Below, piece by piece: positions 50,880 through 59,768 of a DNA stretch of 59,906 nucleotides; the stretch's first letter is position 1, and each line of letters starts with the position of its first letter. Origin of the DNA: Mariprofundus sp. (GTDB lineage Bacteria > Pseudomonadota > Zetaproteobacteria > Mariprofundales > Mariprofundaceae); contig JAJFLE010000003.1 of assembly GCA_021772835.1 (NCBI GenBank), positions 1-59,906 on the forward strand. Direction: 5' to 3'. The notes under the pieces were generated by a model. It did no database searches. It was given only the letters and a program-made list of their open reading frames with translations, and was not told where the DNA came from. The position numbers and the translations under genes were made by a program.

Positions 50880-52036
50880 TAAATTTGCTTAGGATTCTGA
50901 CAGTTTTGATAACGATTGCATGGATGCCATGCACCGCAGATATCGCCGTTGCTGCTGACCTTTCAACACAGCAAAAAATTGATCGCATCAAGCAAGAACG
51001 AAAAAATCTGGCCAGGGTGAAGCAGCAGCTGGAGAGCCAGCTGGGCAGTATTGGTAAAGAATTACGCGCGCTGGATTCAGCTCTGATTACCGCGCGTAAA
51101 GCCAGCCGGGCCGCGCGTGATAAGGTGCGCTCAACGGATAGGAAGCTGAATGAATTGCAACGAAAATCCAGCCAGCTACAAAAGCGTATTGAAGCGTTAA
51201 AGCAGGCCATGCTGGATCAGGCCGTGGCAGCGTGGCAACGCAGCTCCCGGGCTTCCCAGTGGCTGGGCATCTTTACCGGCGTGTCTGTCAGTGATATTCC
51301 GCATAGGCGTTACCTGCTTAATGGTGTGATGGACTCACAGGATAATGATCGGCGTTTGTATAGCGAATCCATTGCTGAACTGGCGAAAGTGGAAGTGGAA
51401 GTGCAACAGCAGCGTGATGCACTGAATCTGCTTCGTGTGGAGAAGAAGAAAGCGGAGTTTGAGCTTTCAGCACGAGTTGGTGATAAACGTCTAGTGCTGG
51501 ATCGTGTGCGCAAAGATGTGCGTGCCAAGAAGAGCAAGGACACTCATCTGGCACGTGAAGAAAAATCCTTGATGCGATTATTGGATGGCATGTCCGAGGA
51601 TCTGCTGACAATAGATAGGCAGGACGGTGTGGTGCAGAAAGTGCGCAAGCGCAAAGGCCGTCTTTCCTGGCCGGTATCCGGTAAAATCGTGGCCAGTTTT
51701 CACTCACGCCCGAAATCTACCATGCCACCTTTGCAAGGGGTGCAGCTTAGGCCCGGGAGCAGCGTGAAGGCGGTGACAGCTATGGCGGCTGGCCAGGTAC
51801 GTTATGCCGACTGGTTTGGTGGATACGGTCTGATGACCATTGTTGATTATGGTGACGGTGTGCTGGGTGTTTATGCGCACAATGATGTGTTGTATAAACA
51901 GCTTGGGGATTGGGTTGAAGAGGGTGAAATGATAGCGGATGCGGGTAGTACCGGTTGGGTGAATAACGTCACCGTCTACTTTGAGATCAGAGATCGAGGC
52001 AAGGCAGTGAATCCAAAACGCTGGTGTAGCCGTTAA
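50876..52036 (+). CDS. envC: EnvC-like murein hydrolase activator
   Basis: The 386-aa exported protein has an N-terminal hydrophobic signal (LLRILTVLITIAWMPCTADI), a long coiled coil (about residues 30-250, rich in K/E/R/Q heptads) and a C-terminal LytM/M23 domain (GKIVASFHSRPK... YAHNDVLYKQLGDWVEEGE... VYFEIRDRGKAVNPKRW). The zinc ligands of M23 peptidases are incomplete: the first His-x3-Asp reads as GVQLRPG, and the last HxH reads VYFE, so it should activate amidases rather than cut wall itself. The envC-ctpA-yibQ order is conserved in proteobacteria. Confidence 0.88.
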   Translation: MINLLRILTVLITIAWMPCTADIAVAADLSTQQKIDRIKQERKNLARVKQQLESQLGSIGKELRALDSALITARKASRAARDKVRSTDRKLNELQRKSSQLQKRIEALKQAMLDQAVAAWQRSSRASQWLGIFTGVSVSDIPHRRYLLNGVMDSQDNDRRLYSESIAELAKVEVEVQQQRDALNLLRVEKKKAEFELSARVGDKRLVLDRVRKDVRAKKSKDTHLAREEKSLMRLLDGMSEDLLTIDRQDGVVQKVRKRKGRLSWPVSGKIVASFHSRPKSTMPPLQGVQLRPGSSVKAVTAMAAGQVRYADWFGGYGLMTIVDYGDGVLGVYAHNDVLYKQLGDWVEEGEMIADAGSTGWVNNVTVYFEIRDRGKAVNPKRWCSR

Positions 52037-52146
52037 CTGGCTGGCATCCTGCATGCTAATGTCGGGAAGCGCAGTGATGGCCGAGCTACACGATTGGGCC
52101 TGCGCAACGAATGTCCCATGATTTTCAGTTTTAAATGGAGAACACT

Positions 52147-53484
52147 ATGTCTTTGAAGTTTCGTCGAGTGCTACTGGGTTTGGGTGCAGGGGCTCTGCTT
52201 ACAGCAGGCGTGATGGCCTGGCAGCCTGGAGTTGGTCACCAGCAAGCTAATGCCGCAACCGATTACGAACAATTGCAGAAATTTTCACATGTGATGGAAA
52301 TGGTGCGACGTGCCTACGTCGAAAAGGTCAGTGATGAAAAGCTGATCGAAGGCGCACTGTCCGGCATGCTCTCCAGCCTTGATCCGCATTCTACGTATCT
52401 CGATAAAGAGATGTACAAACAGATGACCGTGGACACCAAGGGTGAGTTCGGGGGCCTGGGCATCGAAATTTCGTCAGCAGAAGGTGGTATTCGTGTTGTC
52501 TCTCCGATTGAAGATACTCCGGCTGACCATGCAGGGGTTAAAGCAGGTGACCTGATTATCAAAATCGATGATCAACTTGCACGTGATATATCGTTGCCTG
52601 AAGGGGTGAAGTTGATGCGCGGTAAGCCAGGCACGAGCATCGTACTGACTATTTTTCGCGAAGGTGAAAATCAACCGCTGGAAATAAAAATCGTACGTGC
52701 GGTGATAAAAGTGAACTCAGTGAAAAGTGACATTCTGGCGCCGGGTTATGCATACCTGCGTATCACACAGTTCCAGGAGCGCACTGGAGACCTGCTAAAA
52801 GCGCAGATTAAGGATTTGAAAAAACGCTCAGGCGGATCGCTCTCCGGTGCTGTGCTGGATCTGCGCAATAATCCGGGTGGATTGCTCAATCAGGCGGTTG
52901 AAGTATCAGATATGTTCCTTGAAAAGGGTAATATTGTCAGCACCAAGTCACGTGCAGGCAAAAGCCTTACTTTTGATGCACGTCCGGGTGATGCGCTTGA
53001 TAAACTGCCACTGATTGTCTTGATCAATAACGGTTCTGCATCGGCATCCGAGATTGTTGCAGGTGCTCTGCAGGATCACCATCGCGCGGTACTGTTGGGT
53101 ACAAAAAGTTTTGGCAAAGGATCGGTGCAATCCGTGATCCCACTCCAGGATGGCACAGCCATCAAAGTGACTACGGCATTGTATTACACGCCAAGCGGGC
53201 GCTCGATACAGGCCACAGGTATTGACCCGGACATTCAGGTTGAACAGGTGGTCAATAAGCCGGATGATCAGGCCAAAAGCAAAATTCCGTCGGTTTCTGA
53301 ACGTGATCTGAAGGGTCACCTCTCCAATGGCAATAATAAGAAAAAGGCCAGCAAGGACACAGTAAAGGATACAGCGAAGAGCGCAGATGCAAGTGAAGCA
53401 ATGCAGAAACGCTTGCCTATGGACACACAGCTACAACGAGCATTGGATCTGCTAAGAGGGCTACATGCCCTGAAAGCGGGGTGA
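52147..53484 (+). CDS. ctpA: C-terminal processing protease, S41 family
   Basis: The 445-aa periplasmic or membrane-anchored serine protease has an N-terminal signal/anchor, a PDZ domain (about residues 95-180: GLGIEISSAEGGIRVVSPIE, DLIIKIDDQLARD) and the S41 core with the catalytic serine in NNGSASASEIVAGAL and lysine in GTKSFGKGSVQ. A disordered Lys-rich segment near 395-420 precedes the end. GGAG six bases before ATG 52147 favours it over ATG 52135. CtpA-type proteases trim wall hydrolases and fit beside the EnvC activator. Confidence 0.94.
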   Translation: MSLKFRRVLLGLGAGALLTAGVMAWQPGVGHQQANAATDYEQLQKFSHVMEMVRRAYVEKVSDEKLIEGALSGMLSSLDPHSTYLDKEMYKQMTVDTKGEFGGLGIEISSAEGGIRVVSPIEDTPADHAGVKAGDLIIKIDDQLARDISLPEGVKLMRGKPGTSIVLTIFREGENQPLEIKIVRAVIKVNSVKSDILAPGYAYLRITQFQERTGDLLKAQIKDLKKRSGGSLSGAVLDLRNNPGGLLNQAVEVSDMFLEKGNIVSTKSRAGKSLTFDARPGDALDKLPLIVLINNGSASASEIVAGALQDHHRAVLLGTKSFGKGSVQSVIPLQDGTAIKVTTALYYTPSGRSIQATGIDPDIQVEQVVNKPDDQAKSKIPSVSERDLKGHLSNGNNKKKASKDTVKDTAKSADASEAMQKRLPMDTQLQRALDLLRGLHALKAG

Positions 53485-53511
53485 TTTTTTCCCTTCAACT
53501 GAGAGCTGCTC

Positions 53512-54462
53512 ATGTCGCGTAAAAGAAAACTGCCGCTATGGCTGGTTGTATTATTATCGTTGCTATTGGCAGCATTGCTGGCTGTGATCGCATTAAACCC
53601 CAGCAAAGCTGTCCGGCCCGATATGGGACATATTGCGATTCCTGACAGCAAAGAGCCTGTGGCCGAAGAGATTGAAAAAGCCCTTGCCGAAGATCACGCC
53701 GTGGTTTCTCCGCAGCCATTGCCGGTTGTGCCACAAGCAGAATTTGGGATTGCACTGATCCTTGATGATGTGGGTTACGACATGTCTGCCTTGCAGAGCA
53801 TACTTAAACTGTCGGTGCCGGTTGCAGTATCTGTGATTCCGGATGCGCCGTACGCCGGTAAATCAGCAGAACTTGCGCATCAATCAGGGCAGGTGGTCAT
53901 GCTGCACCTGCCGATGGAGCCGACTACGCAGAAATACCGCGACAGGATGTCTGCTGCTTTTCTGCATGAGAAGATGAGTCGTGATGAGTTGCGTCAGACA
54001 TTTCTCAGAGATCTGGATATGGTTCCTTATGTGGAAGGCGTCAACAACCACATGGGCTCACACCTGACCCAGTTTGAGAAACCGATGCGCGGTGTCATGC
54101 AGCTGTGCCAGGAGCGGGGTCTGTTTTTTGTCGACTCGAAAACCAGTTCGAAAAGTGTGGCTGCAAAAATTGCAGCAGAGCAAGGCATATCCTGGGCATC
54201 CCGACAGATATTTCTCGATCACGATATCAATGAGAAGGCCATGCTAAAGGCATGGAATCGTGCGCGCAGATGTGTTGAAAAGAATCTGCGCTGCGTAGTG
54301 ATAGCCCATCCGCATGCAGAAACCGTATTGTTTCTGGAAAAACACCTGAATCAGGAAGATGCTGCCAGCATGATGTCGGTGAAAAAATTACTTAATCCTG
54401 CCCGTCCTGATCATGGACAACAGGTGAATCAATCTGATGGCGGCGTGGAGAACGTGATGTAA
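53512..54462 (+). CDS. divergent polysaccharide deacetylase (YibQ family)
   Basis: The 316-aa protein has an N-terminal membrane anchor (PLWLVVLLSLLLAALLAVIAL) and the YibQ/DUF610 deacetylase-like domain: ALILDDVGYDMSALQSIL, HLPMEPTTQKYRD, VNNHMGSHLTQFEKPM and FFVDSKTSSKSVAAKIA. The Asp-Asp and His residues of a NodB-like metal site are kept in altered positions. Its role is probably in peptidoglycan or envelope carbohydrate metabolism; the substrate is unknown. It is the third gene of the conserved envC-ctpA-yibQ set. Confidence 0.88.
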   Translation: MSRKRKLPLWLVVLLSLLLAALLAVIALNPSKAVRPDMGHIAIPDSKEPVAEEIEKALAEDHAVVSPQPLPVVPQAEFGIALILDDVGYDMSALQSILKLSVPVAVSVIPDAPYAGKSAELAHQSGQVVMLHLPMEPTTQKYRDRMSAAFLHEKMSRDELRQTFLRDLDMVPYVEGVNNHMGSHLTQFEKPMRGVMQLCQERGLFFVDSKTSSKSVAAKIAAEQGISWASRQIFLDHDINEKAMLKAWNRARRCVEKNLRCVVIAHPHAETVLFLEKHLNQEDAASMMSVKKLLNPARPDHGQQVNQSDGGVENVM

Positions 54463-55088
54463 TGGCTGCACTGCGCAAGTATCTATTGGCGGGCATTGTA
54501 GCCTTGACGCCCATTCTGGTTACGGTGGCGCTGATTGACTGGTTGATAGATCTGTCCGATCAAGCACTTTCAATGTTGCCTGAGCAGTATCAACCGGAAG
54601 CCCTGTTGGGAATCAATATCCCCGGTTTAGGTATCATACTGGCGTTGTTTGCCATCATTATTATTGGCGCTTTGCTCAGTCACTTTATCGGTTACCAGCT
54701 GATGCGCCTGATTGACCGGATCATGGGCCGTATCCCTCTGGTTCGTACGGTCTACAAGGCGACCCGGCAGCTGCTTGAGTCGATCTTCAGTGATAGCTCA
54801 CAAGCTTTCAAGCAAGTGGTGATGGTGCCATTTCCCAACCGGGACAGCATGGTGATTGGCTTTGTTACCGGAGAAGTCACTATTCTGGTAGCTGGAGAGG
54901 ATGAGAGTCGTCTGTCCGTATTTATTCCGTCAACGCCTATTCCGACGACGGGTTGGCTGCTTTTTGTAAAGTCTTCGGAATTACAGGTGCTGGATATGAG
55001 TGTCGAGGAGGGCATGAAACTGGTTCTTTCCGGTGGCATGCTGCCAGCCGGTGGAGAGGGGGATAAAGATGAAAAACATAAAAATTAA
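54462..55088 (+). CDS. DUF502 membrane protein
   Basis: The 208-aa protein has two membrane segments (LLAGIVALTPILVTVALIDWLI and GIILALFAIIIIGALLSHFI) followed by the DUF502 domain RIPLVRTVYKATRQLLESI, VPFPNRDSMVIGFVTGE and PTTGWLLFV. Family members occur from bacteria to plants (LCV/COV1-like) without an established biochemical role. Its ATG overlaps the yibQ stop (TAATG). Confidence 0.9.
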   Translation: MAALRKYLLAGIVALTPILVTVALIDWLIDLSDQALSMLPEQYQPEALLGINIPGLGIILALFAIIIIGALLSHFIGYQLMRLIDRIMGRIPLVRTVYKATRQLLESIFSDSSQAFKQVVMVPFPNRDSMVIGFVTGEVTILVAGEDESRLSVFIPSTPIPTTGWLLFVKSSELQVLDMSVEEGMKLVLSGGMLPAGGEGDKDEKHKN

Positions 55089-55134
55089 CCAAAAGATGCC
55101 TTGTTCCTTTATTCTGGGGGGGTACGATACTGGC

Positions 55135-56103
55135 ATGTTAAGACCTCTGTTTTTCCTGTTGCTCATCATGAGCTTTTCTCCCGCTCTTGCCGCTGCCAAT
55201 GCTGCGGGTACCTCCACTGCAGCTGCTGAAACCATGATTAATAAAGGCGATGATCAGGGTGCCATTAAAGCCTTAAAGGCAGTGCTCAAGAAAAGGCCTG
55301 ATGATTATCAGGCCTGGTTTGTGCTGGGTGTAACACAGGCCAGAAAAGGACTGTTCGAAGATGCCATTGCATCCTTTCATCAGGTTATCGAGTTGCAACC
55401 CAAACTTGCCGAGCCACATAATAATCTGGCAGTGATCTACAATGAAAAAGGTGACCTGCGAGCTGCGATCAGTGAACTAGAAGCGTCGCTGGTCTTGAAT
55501 CCGGGGTATGTCACGGCCCATGAAAATATCGGGGATCTGTATGTGAAGCTGGCTGCCGAGTCCTACAAAAAGGCTCTGGCCGGACATGATAATGCAGACT
55601 TGAGCCAGCGTTATGAAAGACTGTTGAATATCCGTAATAGCGACGGGCCTGTGCGTATTGCGTCACATCAGACCCAGCCGGTCAAACCTGTGGTTGTTGG
55701 AAAGCCCGGACCCAGGGTTGCGGCCGTAGCAGCTGTTGAGTCTGCGCCAGCTACCCCTGACCAGAACCGGGAGGTACTGGCTGCTGTAGAACTCTGGCGT
55801 GCAGCATGGAGCAGGCAGGATACAGGTGCTTATTTTACAGCTTATGATGAAAACTTTGCTGCCAGCGGTCGATTCAAGACACGTAAATCCTGGCAACACT
55901 ATAAGCAGGGTGTGATCAGGAATAAGAAATTTATAACGGTTGAACTGGAAAACATCGTGGTATCAGAGCAGCTGAACGGGGACATGAAGGTTGTGATGAT
56001 GCAGCGCTTCAGATCCAACAGCTATCAAAGCGATGATCTCAAAGAGCTGATCCTGAGGTTCACCGGTACAGGTTGGAAAATTATTCATGAAGCAATCCTC
56101 TAA
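55135..56103 (+). CDS. exported TPR protein with Cds6-like C-terminal domain
   Basis: The 322-aa protein has a signal peptide (MLRPLFFLLLIMSFSPALAA), about three TPR units (residues 30-150, e.g. YQAWFVLGVTQARKGLFEDA, EPHNNLAVIYNEKGDLRAAI), a Pro/Val/Ala linker and a C-terminal NTF2-like domain (about 215-322: VELWRAAWSRQDTGAYFTAY ... WQHYKQGV ... WKIIHEAI). That domain is repeated in the next gene. An alternative start is ATG 55069, within the DUF502 gene, which has a better Shine-Dalgarno but lengthens the signal peptide. It likely scaffolds periplasmic wall enzymes. Confidence 0.8.
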   Translation: MLRPLFFLLLIMSFSPALAAANAAGTSTAAAETMINKGDDQGAIKALKAVLKKRPDDYQAWFVLGVTQARKGLFEDAIASFHQVIELQPKLAEPHNNLAVIYNEKGDLRAAISELEASLVLNPGYVTAHENIGDLYVKLAAESYKKALAGHDNADLSQRYERLLNIRNSDGPVRIASHQTQPVKPVVVGKPGPRVAAVAAVESAPATPDQNREVLAAVELWRAAWSRQDTGAYFTAYDENFAASGRFKTRKSWQHYKQGVIRNKKFITVELENIVVSEQLNGDMKVVMMQRFRSNSYQSDDLKELILRFTGTGWKIIHEAIL

Positions 56104-57367
56104 ACTGCTTCGTCAATCATTGCTCGGATTGCTCCTGCTGGTTTTATCCGTACCGGCTGTGGCTGATGAGCAATTGGCATATATTTCGCAGGTCTTAAAA
56201 GAAGGAAACCATCAGATGGTGCGCGGCATGCAAGCGCAGGAACGTACTATTCTGCGCGCTACGGCAGCACTGAAATCCGACCAGCCCGGACAGGCCCTGG
56301 AGCTGCTGGCATCTGCCAAAACGCAGGACCCGCTGGTGGCACTGCTGCAGGCCGAGGCGCATCGCATCCAGGCTGTGGAAGCCATGAAACAGGCCGGAGC
56401 ATATGGAGAGGACTCGGGCACGCAGGAGCAGTTGCTTGCCTCTGCTGATCTTGGACTGGGCGAAGCCAATGCAAGATTCTATTCGTTTATGGATAAGTTG
56501 AATCATGATGCGGGTGATCCTGTCGATATTCTTTTGCCCGGTTCGGATATCGCTAACGTCTTCATGTTTGATAAAGCGCGCAATCGCATGTTCATCTATG
56601 CATCCGATGGTAAGGGTGGTTTGAGCAAGCTTGCCGATGAATATGTGGTGACCGGTTCCGAGAAGGGAGACAAACAGGTGCAGGGGGATGGTAAAACGCC
56701 CAATGGCATCTACCGTTTCATCAAGAAGCTGCATGGTGATGAGTTGGATTCGCGTTACGGCCCGTTTGCATTTCCTATTGATTATCCCAACGAGCTGGAC
56801 GCATTGCATAAAAAGAATGGCAATGGCATCTGGCTGCACGGCTACCCACTGGATGTATTGCGTCGCCCTCCACAGGATACCCGAGGTTGTTTTTCAATCT
56901 CAAACAATCGCCTGATAGAAGTGGCCAATCATGTAAAACTGAAGCGCAGTTGGGTAATTGTCGGAGAAAATTTTGCATTCGATCAGCAGGGTAAAAAACA
57001 TGAACTGCTCAAGTCTGTGCGCAATGATATTGAAACATGGCGTCGCGATTGGACATCTCTGAACACCACATCTTATCTCTCTCACTATCACGATGCCTTT
57101 CGTTCCGGTGAACGTGATCTGGCTGCGTGGAAGCATTACAAGCGCCGTGTAAATGCCAATAAATCTTTCGTGGACGTTGCCTTTGCCAATTTGACGATTA
57201 TGCATGATCCGAACCGCTGGCCCGAGGGTGAAGTGGTGGTGGCAGAGTTCGATCAGCATTATAAATCCAGCAATTATGCCGATCAGGGGCGCAAGCGCCT
57301 GTATCTGGCTCGTGATTCCGAAAGCCAGCCCTGGAAAATTCTGCTGGAAGAGTCGGTGAAGCAATGA
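56087..57367 (+). CDS. L,D-transpeptidase (YkuD) with Cds6-like C-terminal domain
   Basis: The 426-aa protein has a signal peptide (LLGLLLLVLSVPAVADE), a helical region (about 28-140), a YkuD catalytic domain (about 155-300) and an NTF2-like C-terminal domain (about 310-426). The active site is HGYPLD at about His251 and DTRGCFSISN with Cys268, a variant of the usual HGT...SHGCIR. It should make 3-3 crosslinks or attach proteins to peptidoglycan. It overlaps the TPR gene by 17 bp; the shared last domain suggests the two proteins bind the same partner or wall site. Confidence 0.88.
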   Translation: MKQSSKLLRQSLLGLLLLVLSVPAVADEQLAYISQVLKEGNHQMVRGMQAQERTILRATAALKSDQPGQALELLASAKTQDPLVALLQAEAHRIQAVEAMKQAGAYGEDSGTQEQLLASADLGLGEANARFYSFMDKLNHDAGDPVDILLPGSDIANVFMFDKARNRMFIYASDGKGGLSKLADEYVVTGSEKGDKQVQGDGKTPNGIYRFIKKLHGDELDSRYGPFAFPIDYPNELDALHKKNGNGIWLHGYPLDVLRRPPQDTRGCFSISNNRLIEVANHVKLKRSWVIVGENFAFDQQGKKHELLKSVRNDIETWRRDWTSLNTTSYLSHYHDAFRSGERDLAAWKHYKRRVNANKSFVDVAFANLTIMHDPNRWPEGEVVVAEFDQHYKSSNYADQGRKRLYLARDSESQPWKILLEESVKQ

Positions 57368-58500
57368 GTGGACAAAAGGACGAAAAACAAGCCGATGGTT
57401 TTTCGGCGCGGCGATTCCAGAAGCTGAGCGATGAAAATCGTGAACTGAAAGCCTACGTGGCGGAGGTTATGCAACGTCTGCGTCAGAATGAACGACTGTT
57501 TTCGCGCATGTTTGAGCTTGAGTCTCAGGTGCTTAAATCAACCGATCCGGAAGATCTTTGTTTTACCCTGTTGCGCGGTTTACGCTCCAGCTTCGAGCTC
57601 GACTTTGTTCGCTTCTGGCTGGATCGTTCCAGCTTTATGGGTGGGCATAAACTCGATGCACTGTCTGAGCGGGATCTGGTCTGGGTAGAAAAAGGCGAGA
57701 TCAAACAGATGGGTCTGTCGCGCAAGCGTGCCTGGCTGGTTCAACTGTCACCCGAATCCACCTTTGAATGGCTGGATGCTCAGGATCAGCATCTGGGTTC
57801 GATTGCCCTGCTGACGCTCGGTGATCTGGATAAACCATTTGGTGTGCTCGGTGTTGGCTCAGTGGATCGTGATCGTTTTGCGCCGGAGCAGAGCAGTGAC
57901 TTTCTGCAGCACCTGTCTCAGGTGGTGGGTATGACTTTGGAACATGCCGTTGCGCGTGAGCATTTGGCCAGACTGTCTGTGACCGATACCCTGACCGGCA
58001 GCCATAACCGTCGTTTTCTTCAGCCGCACAGTCATCAACCACTGTCGCAATGGTTTGGTAATAGCAAAGTGGCCTGCCTTTATGCCGATGTGGATCAATT
58101 TAAATCACTCAATGACAGGCTTGGTCATGAAGCAGGTGATGAAATACTGGCTGTGGTCAGCAAGGCATTGCGAGCCCATGTGCGTGCCAATGATCCGCTG
58201 ATCCGTATGGGCGGCGACGAGTTTGTCTTGCTCTTGCCGGGCTGCTCCGAAGAGAAGGCCAAAGAGATTGCCGAAAAGACAGTGTTAACGATTGCCAATG
58301 AAGAACTCGATGGTGATGAAAAGACTAGCATCAGCATTGGTGTATCCTATTCATCTGCCGACAAGGATATGGCTGTGAAGGCGTTGATAACAGCTGCAGA
58401 TCAGGCCATGTATGTCGCCAAGGCGCTCGGTGGCAACCGCTTTGAACTGGCTGAGTCAGATGATGCCAGAGTCGTTGAAGGCAACGGAGATGAAGGCTGA
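57364..58500 (+). CDS. diguanylate cyclase with DUF484-like sensor region
   Basis: The 378-aa cytoplasmic protein has a short coiled coil (KLSDENRELKAYVAEVMQRL), a GAF-like region resembling DUF484 (about 45-200: LESQVLKSTDPEDLCFTLLR, LGSIALLTLGDLDKPFGVLG), and a GGDEF domain (about 205-370). The active motif is MGGDEF (283-287) and the inhibitory I-site RAND (274-277) lies five residues before it, so it should be an active, product-inhibited cyclase. It overlaps the L,D-transpeptidase by 4 nt and xerC by 11 nt. In gammaproteobacteria a plain DUF484 gene occupies this place. Confidence 0.87.
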   Translation: MSGQKDEKQADGFSARRFQKLSDENRELKAYVAEVMQRLRQNERLFSRMFELESQVLKSTDPEDLCFTLLRGLRSSFELDFVRFWLDRSSFMGGHKLDALSERDLVWVEKGEIKQMGLSRKRAWLVQLSPESTFEWLDAQDQHLGSIALLTLGDLDKPFGVLGVGSVDRDRFAPEQSSDFLQHLSQVVGMTLEHAVAREHLARLSVTDTLTGSHNRRFLQPHSHQPLSQWFGNSKVACLYADVDQFKSLNDRLGHEAGDEILAVVSKALRAHVRANDPLIRMGGDEFVLLLPGCSEEKAKEIAEKTVLTIANEELDGDEKTSISIGVSYSSADKDMAVKALITAADQAMYVAKALGGNRFELAESDDARVVEGNGDEG

Positions 58501-59386
58501 GTTAAGCCTCAAAGAGGCAGTGGCATCCTTTTTGCACGAGCTGGCCGATGTGCGGCTGGCCTCGATCCACACCGTAAATGCGTATCGGCGTGATCTGTCT
58601 CGGTTTAGCGATTTTTGTGGTGAAGGGGCAACAGTAACATCCGTTACCCGCACACAGGTACAGGACTGGCTGGTGAGCTGCCATGCTTCGGGCCTTGCCG
58701 CATCCACACTAGCCCGCCGTTTGTCCGCTGTTGCCAGCTTTTTCGATGCAGCCGTTTTTAATGAGTGGTGCGACACCAATGTAGCAGCAGGTGTGCGCCC
58801 TCCCAAGAAACCCCAGCGACTGCCCCGTACGCTGCCGCCGGAGCAGACTTCTGCCCTGATGCACCAGACTGACAGAGCCAGCGAAATGCGCGACCTGGCG
58901 TTGCTTGCAGTCATGTACGGATGTGGATTACGAGTATCGGAAACTGTCGGCCTCAATCTGCATGATATTGATCTGTTTCAGTTTGAACTGCGCGTATTCG
59001 GTAAAGGCCGCAAGGAGCGCATCGTACCACTGCCGGAAGGTGCGGTGCAGTATTTGCAGGGTTACCTTGCAGAGCGTGTAGCCTCCGATGAAGAGAAGGC
59101 TGTCTTCCTCAATAAATATGCCAAACGCTTAAGCGTGCGCAGCGTCCAGCGCATGCTCAAGGAGCGGGCACTGCTCACCGGTGCCGATATCTCCGTCACC
59201 CCGCATCGCCTTCGCCACTCCTTCGCCACGCACCTGCTGGCAGGAGGTGTCGACCTGCGCGCCATTCAGGAGCTGCTCGGTCACGCATCTCTCGCTACCA
59301 CTGAACGCTACACCCACCTCGATATCAGCAAACTCACCGAGGTCTACGATCAAACCCATCCGAGAGCCAAAAAACAAATGGATTGA
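58490..59386 (+). CDS. xerC: site-specific tyrosine recombinase XerC
   Basis: XerC/XerD resolve chromosome dimers at dif. The 298-aa protein has the N-terminal SAM-like core-binding domain (about 5-90, IHTVNAYRRDLSRFSDFC) and catalytic residues Arg in YGCGLRVSETVGL, Lys in FGKGRKERIVP, HRLRH, His in LLGHASLATTERYTH, and nucleophile Tyr in ERYTH. The xerC rather than xerD call rests on the DUF484-type neighbour. ATG 58490 gives the usual length; the longer frame from 58412 overlaps the cyclase. After it come only mobile-element sequences. Confidence 0.92.
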   Translation: MKAELSLKEAVASFLHELADVRLASIHTVNAYRRDLSRFSDFCGEGATVTSVTRTQVQDWLVSCHASGLAASTLARRLSAVASFFDAAVFNEWCDTNVAAGVRPPKKPQRLPRTLPPEQTSALMHQTDRASEMRDLALLAVMYGCGLRVSETVGLNLHDIDLFQFELRVFGKGRKERIVPLPEGAVQYLQGYLAERVASDEEKAVFLNKYAKRLSVRSVQRMLKERALLTGADISVTPHRLRHSFATHLLAGGVDLRAIQELLGHASLATTERYTHLDISKLTEVYDQTHPRAKKQMD

Positions 59387-59450
59387 CCGGCAGAAGTCGG
59401 CCCAGGCTGTGTGAAAACTAAAAACCACTTTTAAAAGCGGAGAATTATAG

Positions 59451-59477
59451 TATCAATCGAGTCTGACCCCATCGATC
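59451..59477 (-). repeat. 27-bp REP-like repeat, right copy
   Basis: This is the reverse complement of 1232-1258 with one mismatch. It directly abuts the 5' end of the IS4-type transposase remnant, so it marks a recombination or deletion junction. The 65 bp between xerC and this repeat contain CAGGCTGTGTGAAAACT, a string like the ends of several IS families, possibly another relic. Confidence 0.6.
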
Positions 59478-59741
59478 TTTTTCAAATGGATCAAAGAGAA
59501 CCTGAAAATTAAAAGCTTTTTGGGCATAAGTATGAATGCAGTTATCACTCAGGTCATGGTTGCGCTGTGCGTTTATCTCATGCTCGCATGGATGAAATTT
59601 ACATTCTCGATTAAGCACAGCTTGATGCAGATCATTCGCTTGCTGCAACTAAACCTGTTCGTCAAAAGGGGGATGATTGAAATATTCATACCGCCAGATC
59701 CCAAGCCGACGAATTCGCCTCAGTTGAGGCTGGCGCTATGA
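59475..59741 (+). mobile_element. IS4-family transposase remnant (C-terminus)
   Basis: The frame reads IFFKWIKENLKIKSFLGISM, then NAVITQVMVALCVYLMLAWM, SLMQIIRLLQLNLFVKRG and a stop at 59739-59741. This corresponds to the C-terminal end of IS4-type DDE transposases of the DUF4372 group (ELFFKWIKQ...SxNAVxTQIWVAL pattern). The N-terminal and central catalytic parts are missing; upstream sequence is the REP-like repeat. It is a dead fragment. Confidence 0.7.
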
Positions 59742-59768
59742 TCTCAAATTATCTGGGACAGCAGTGGG

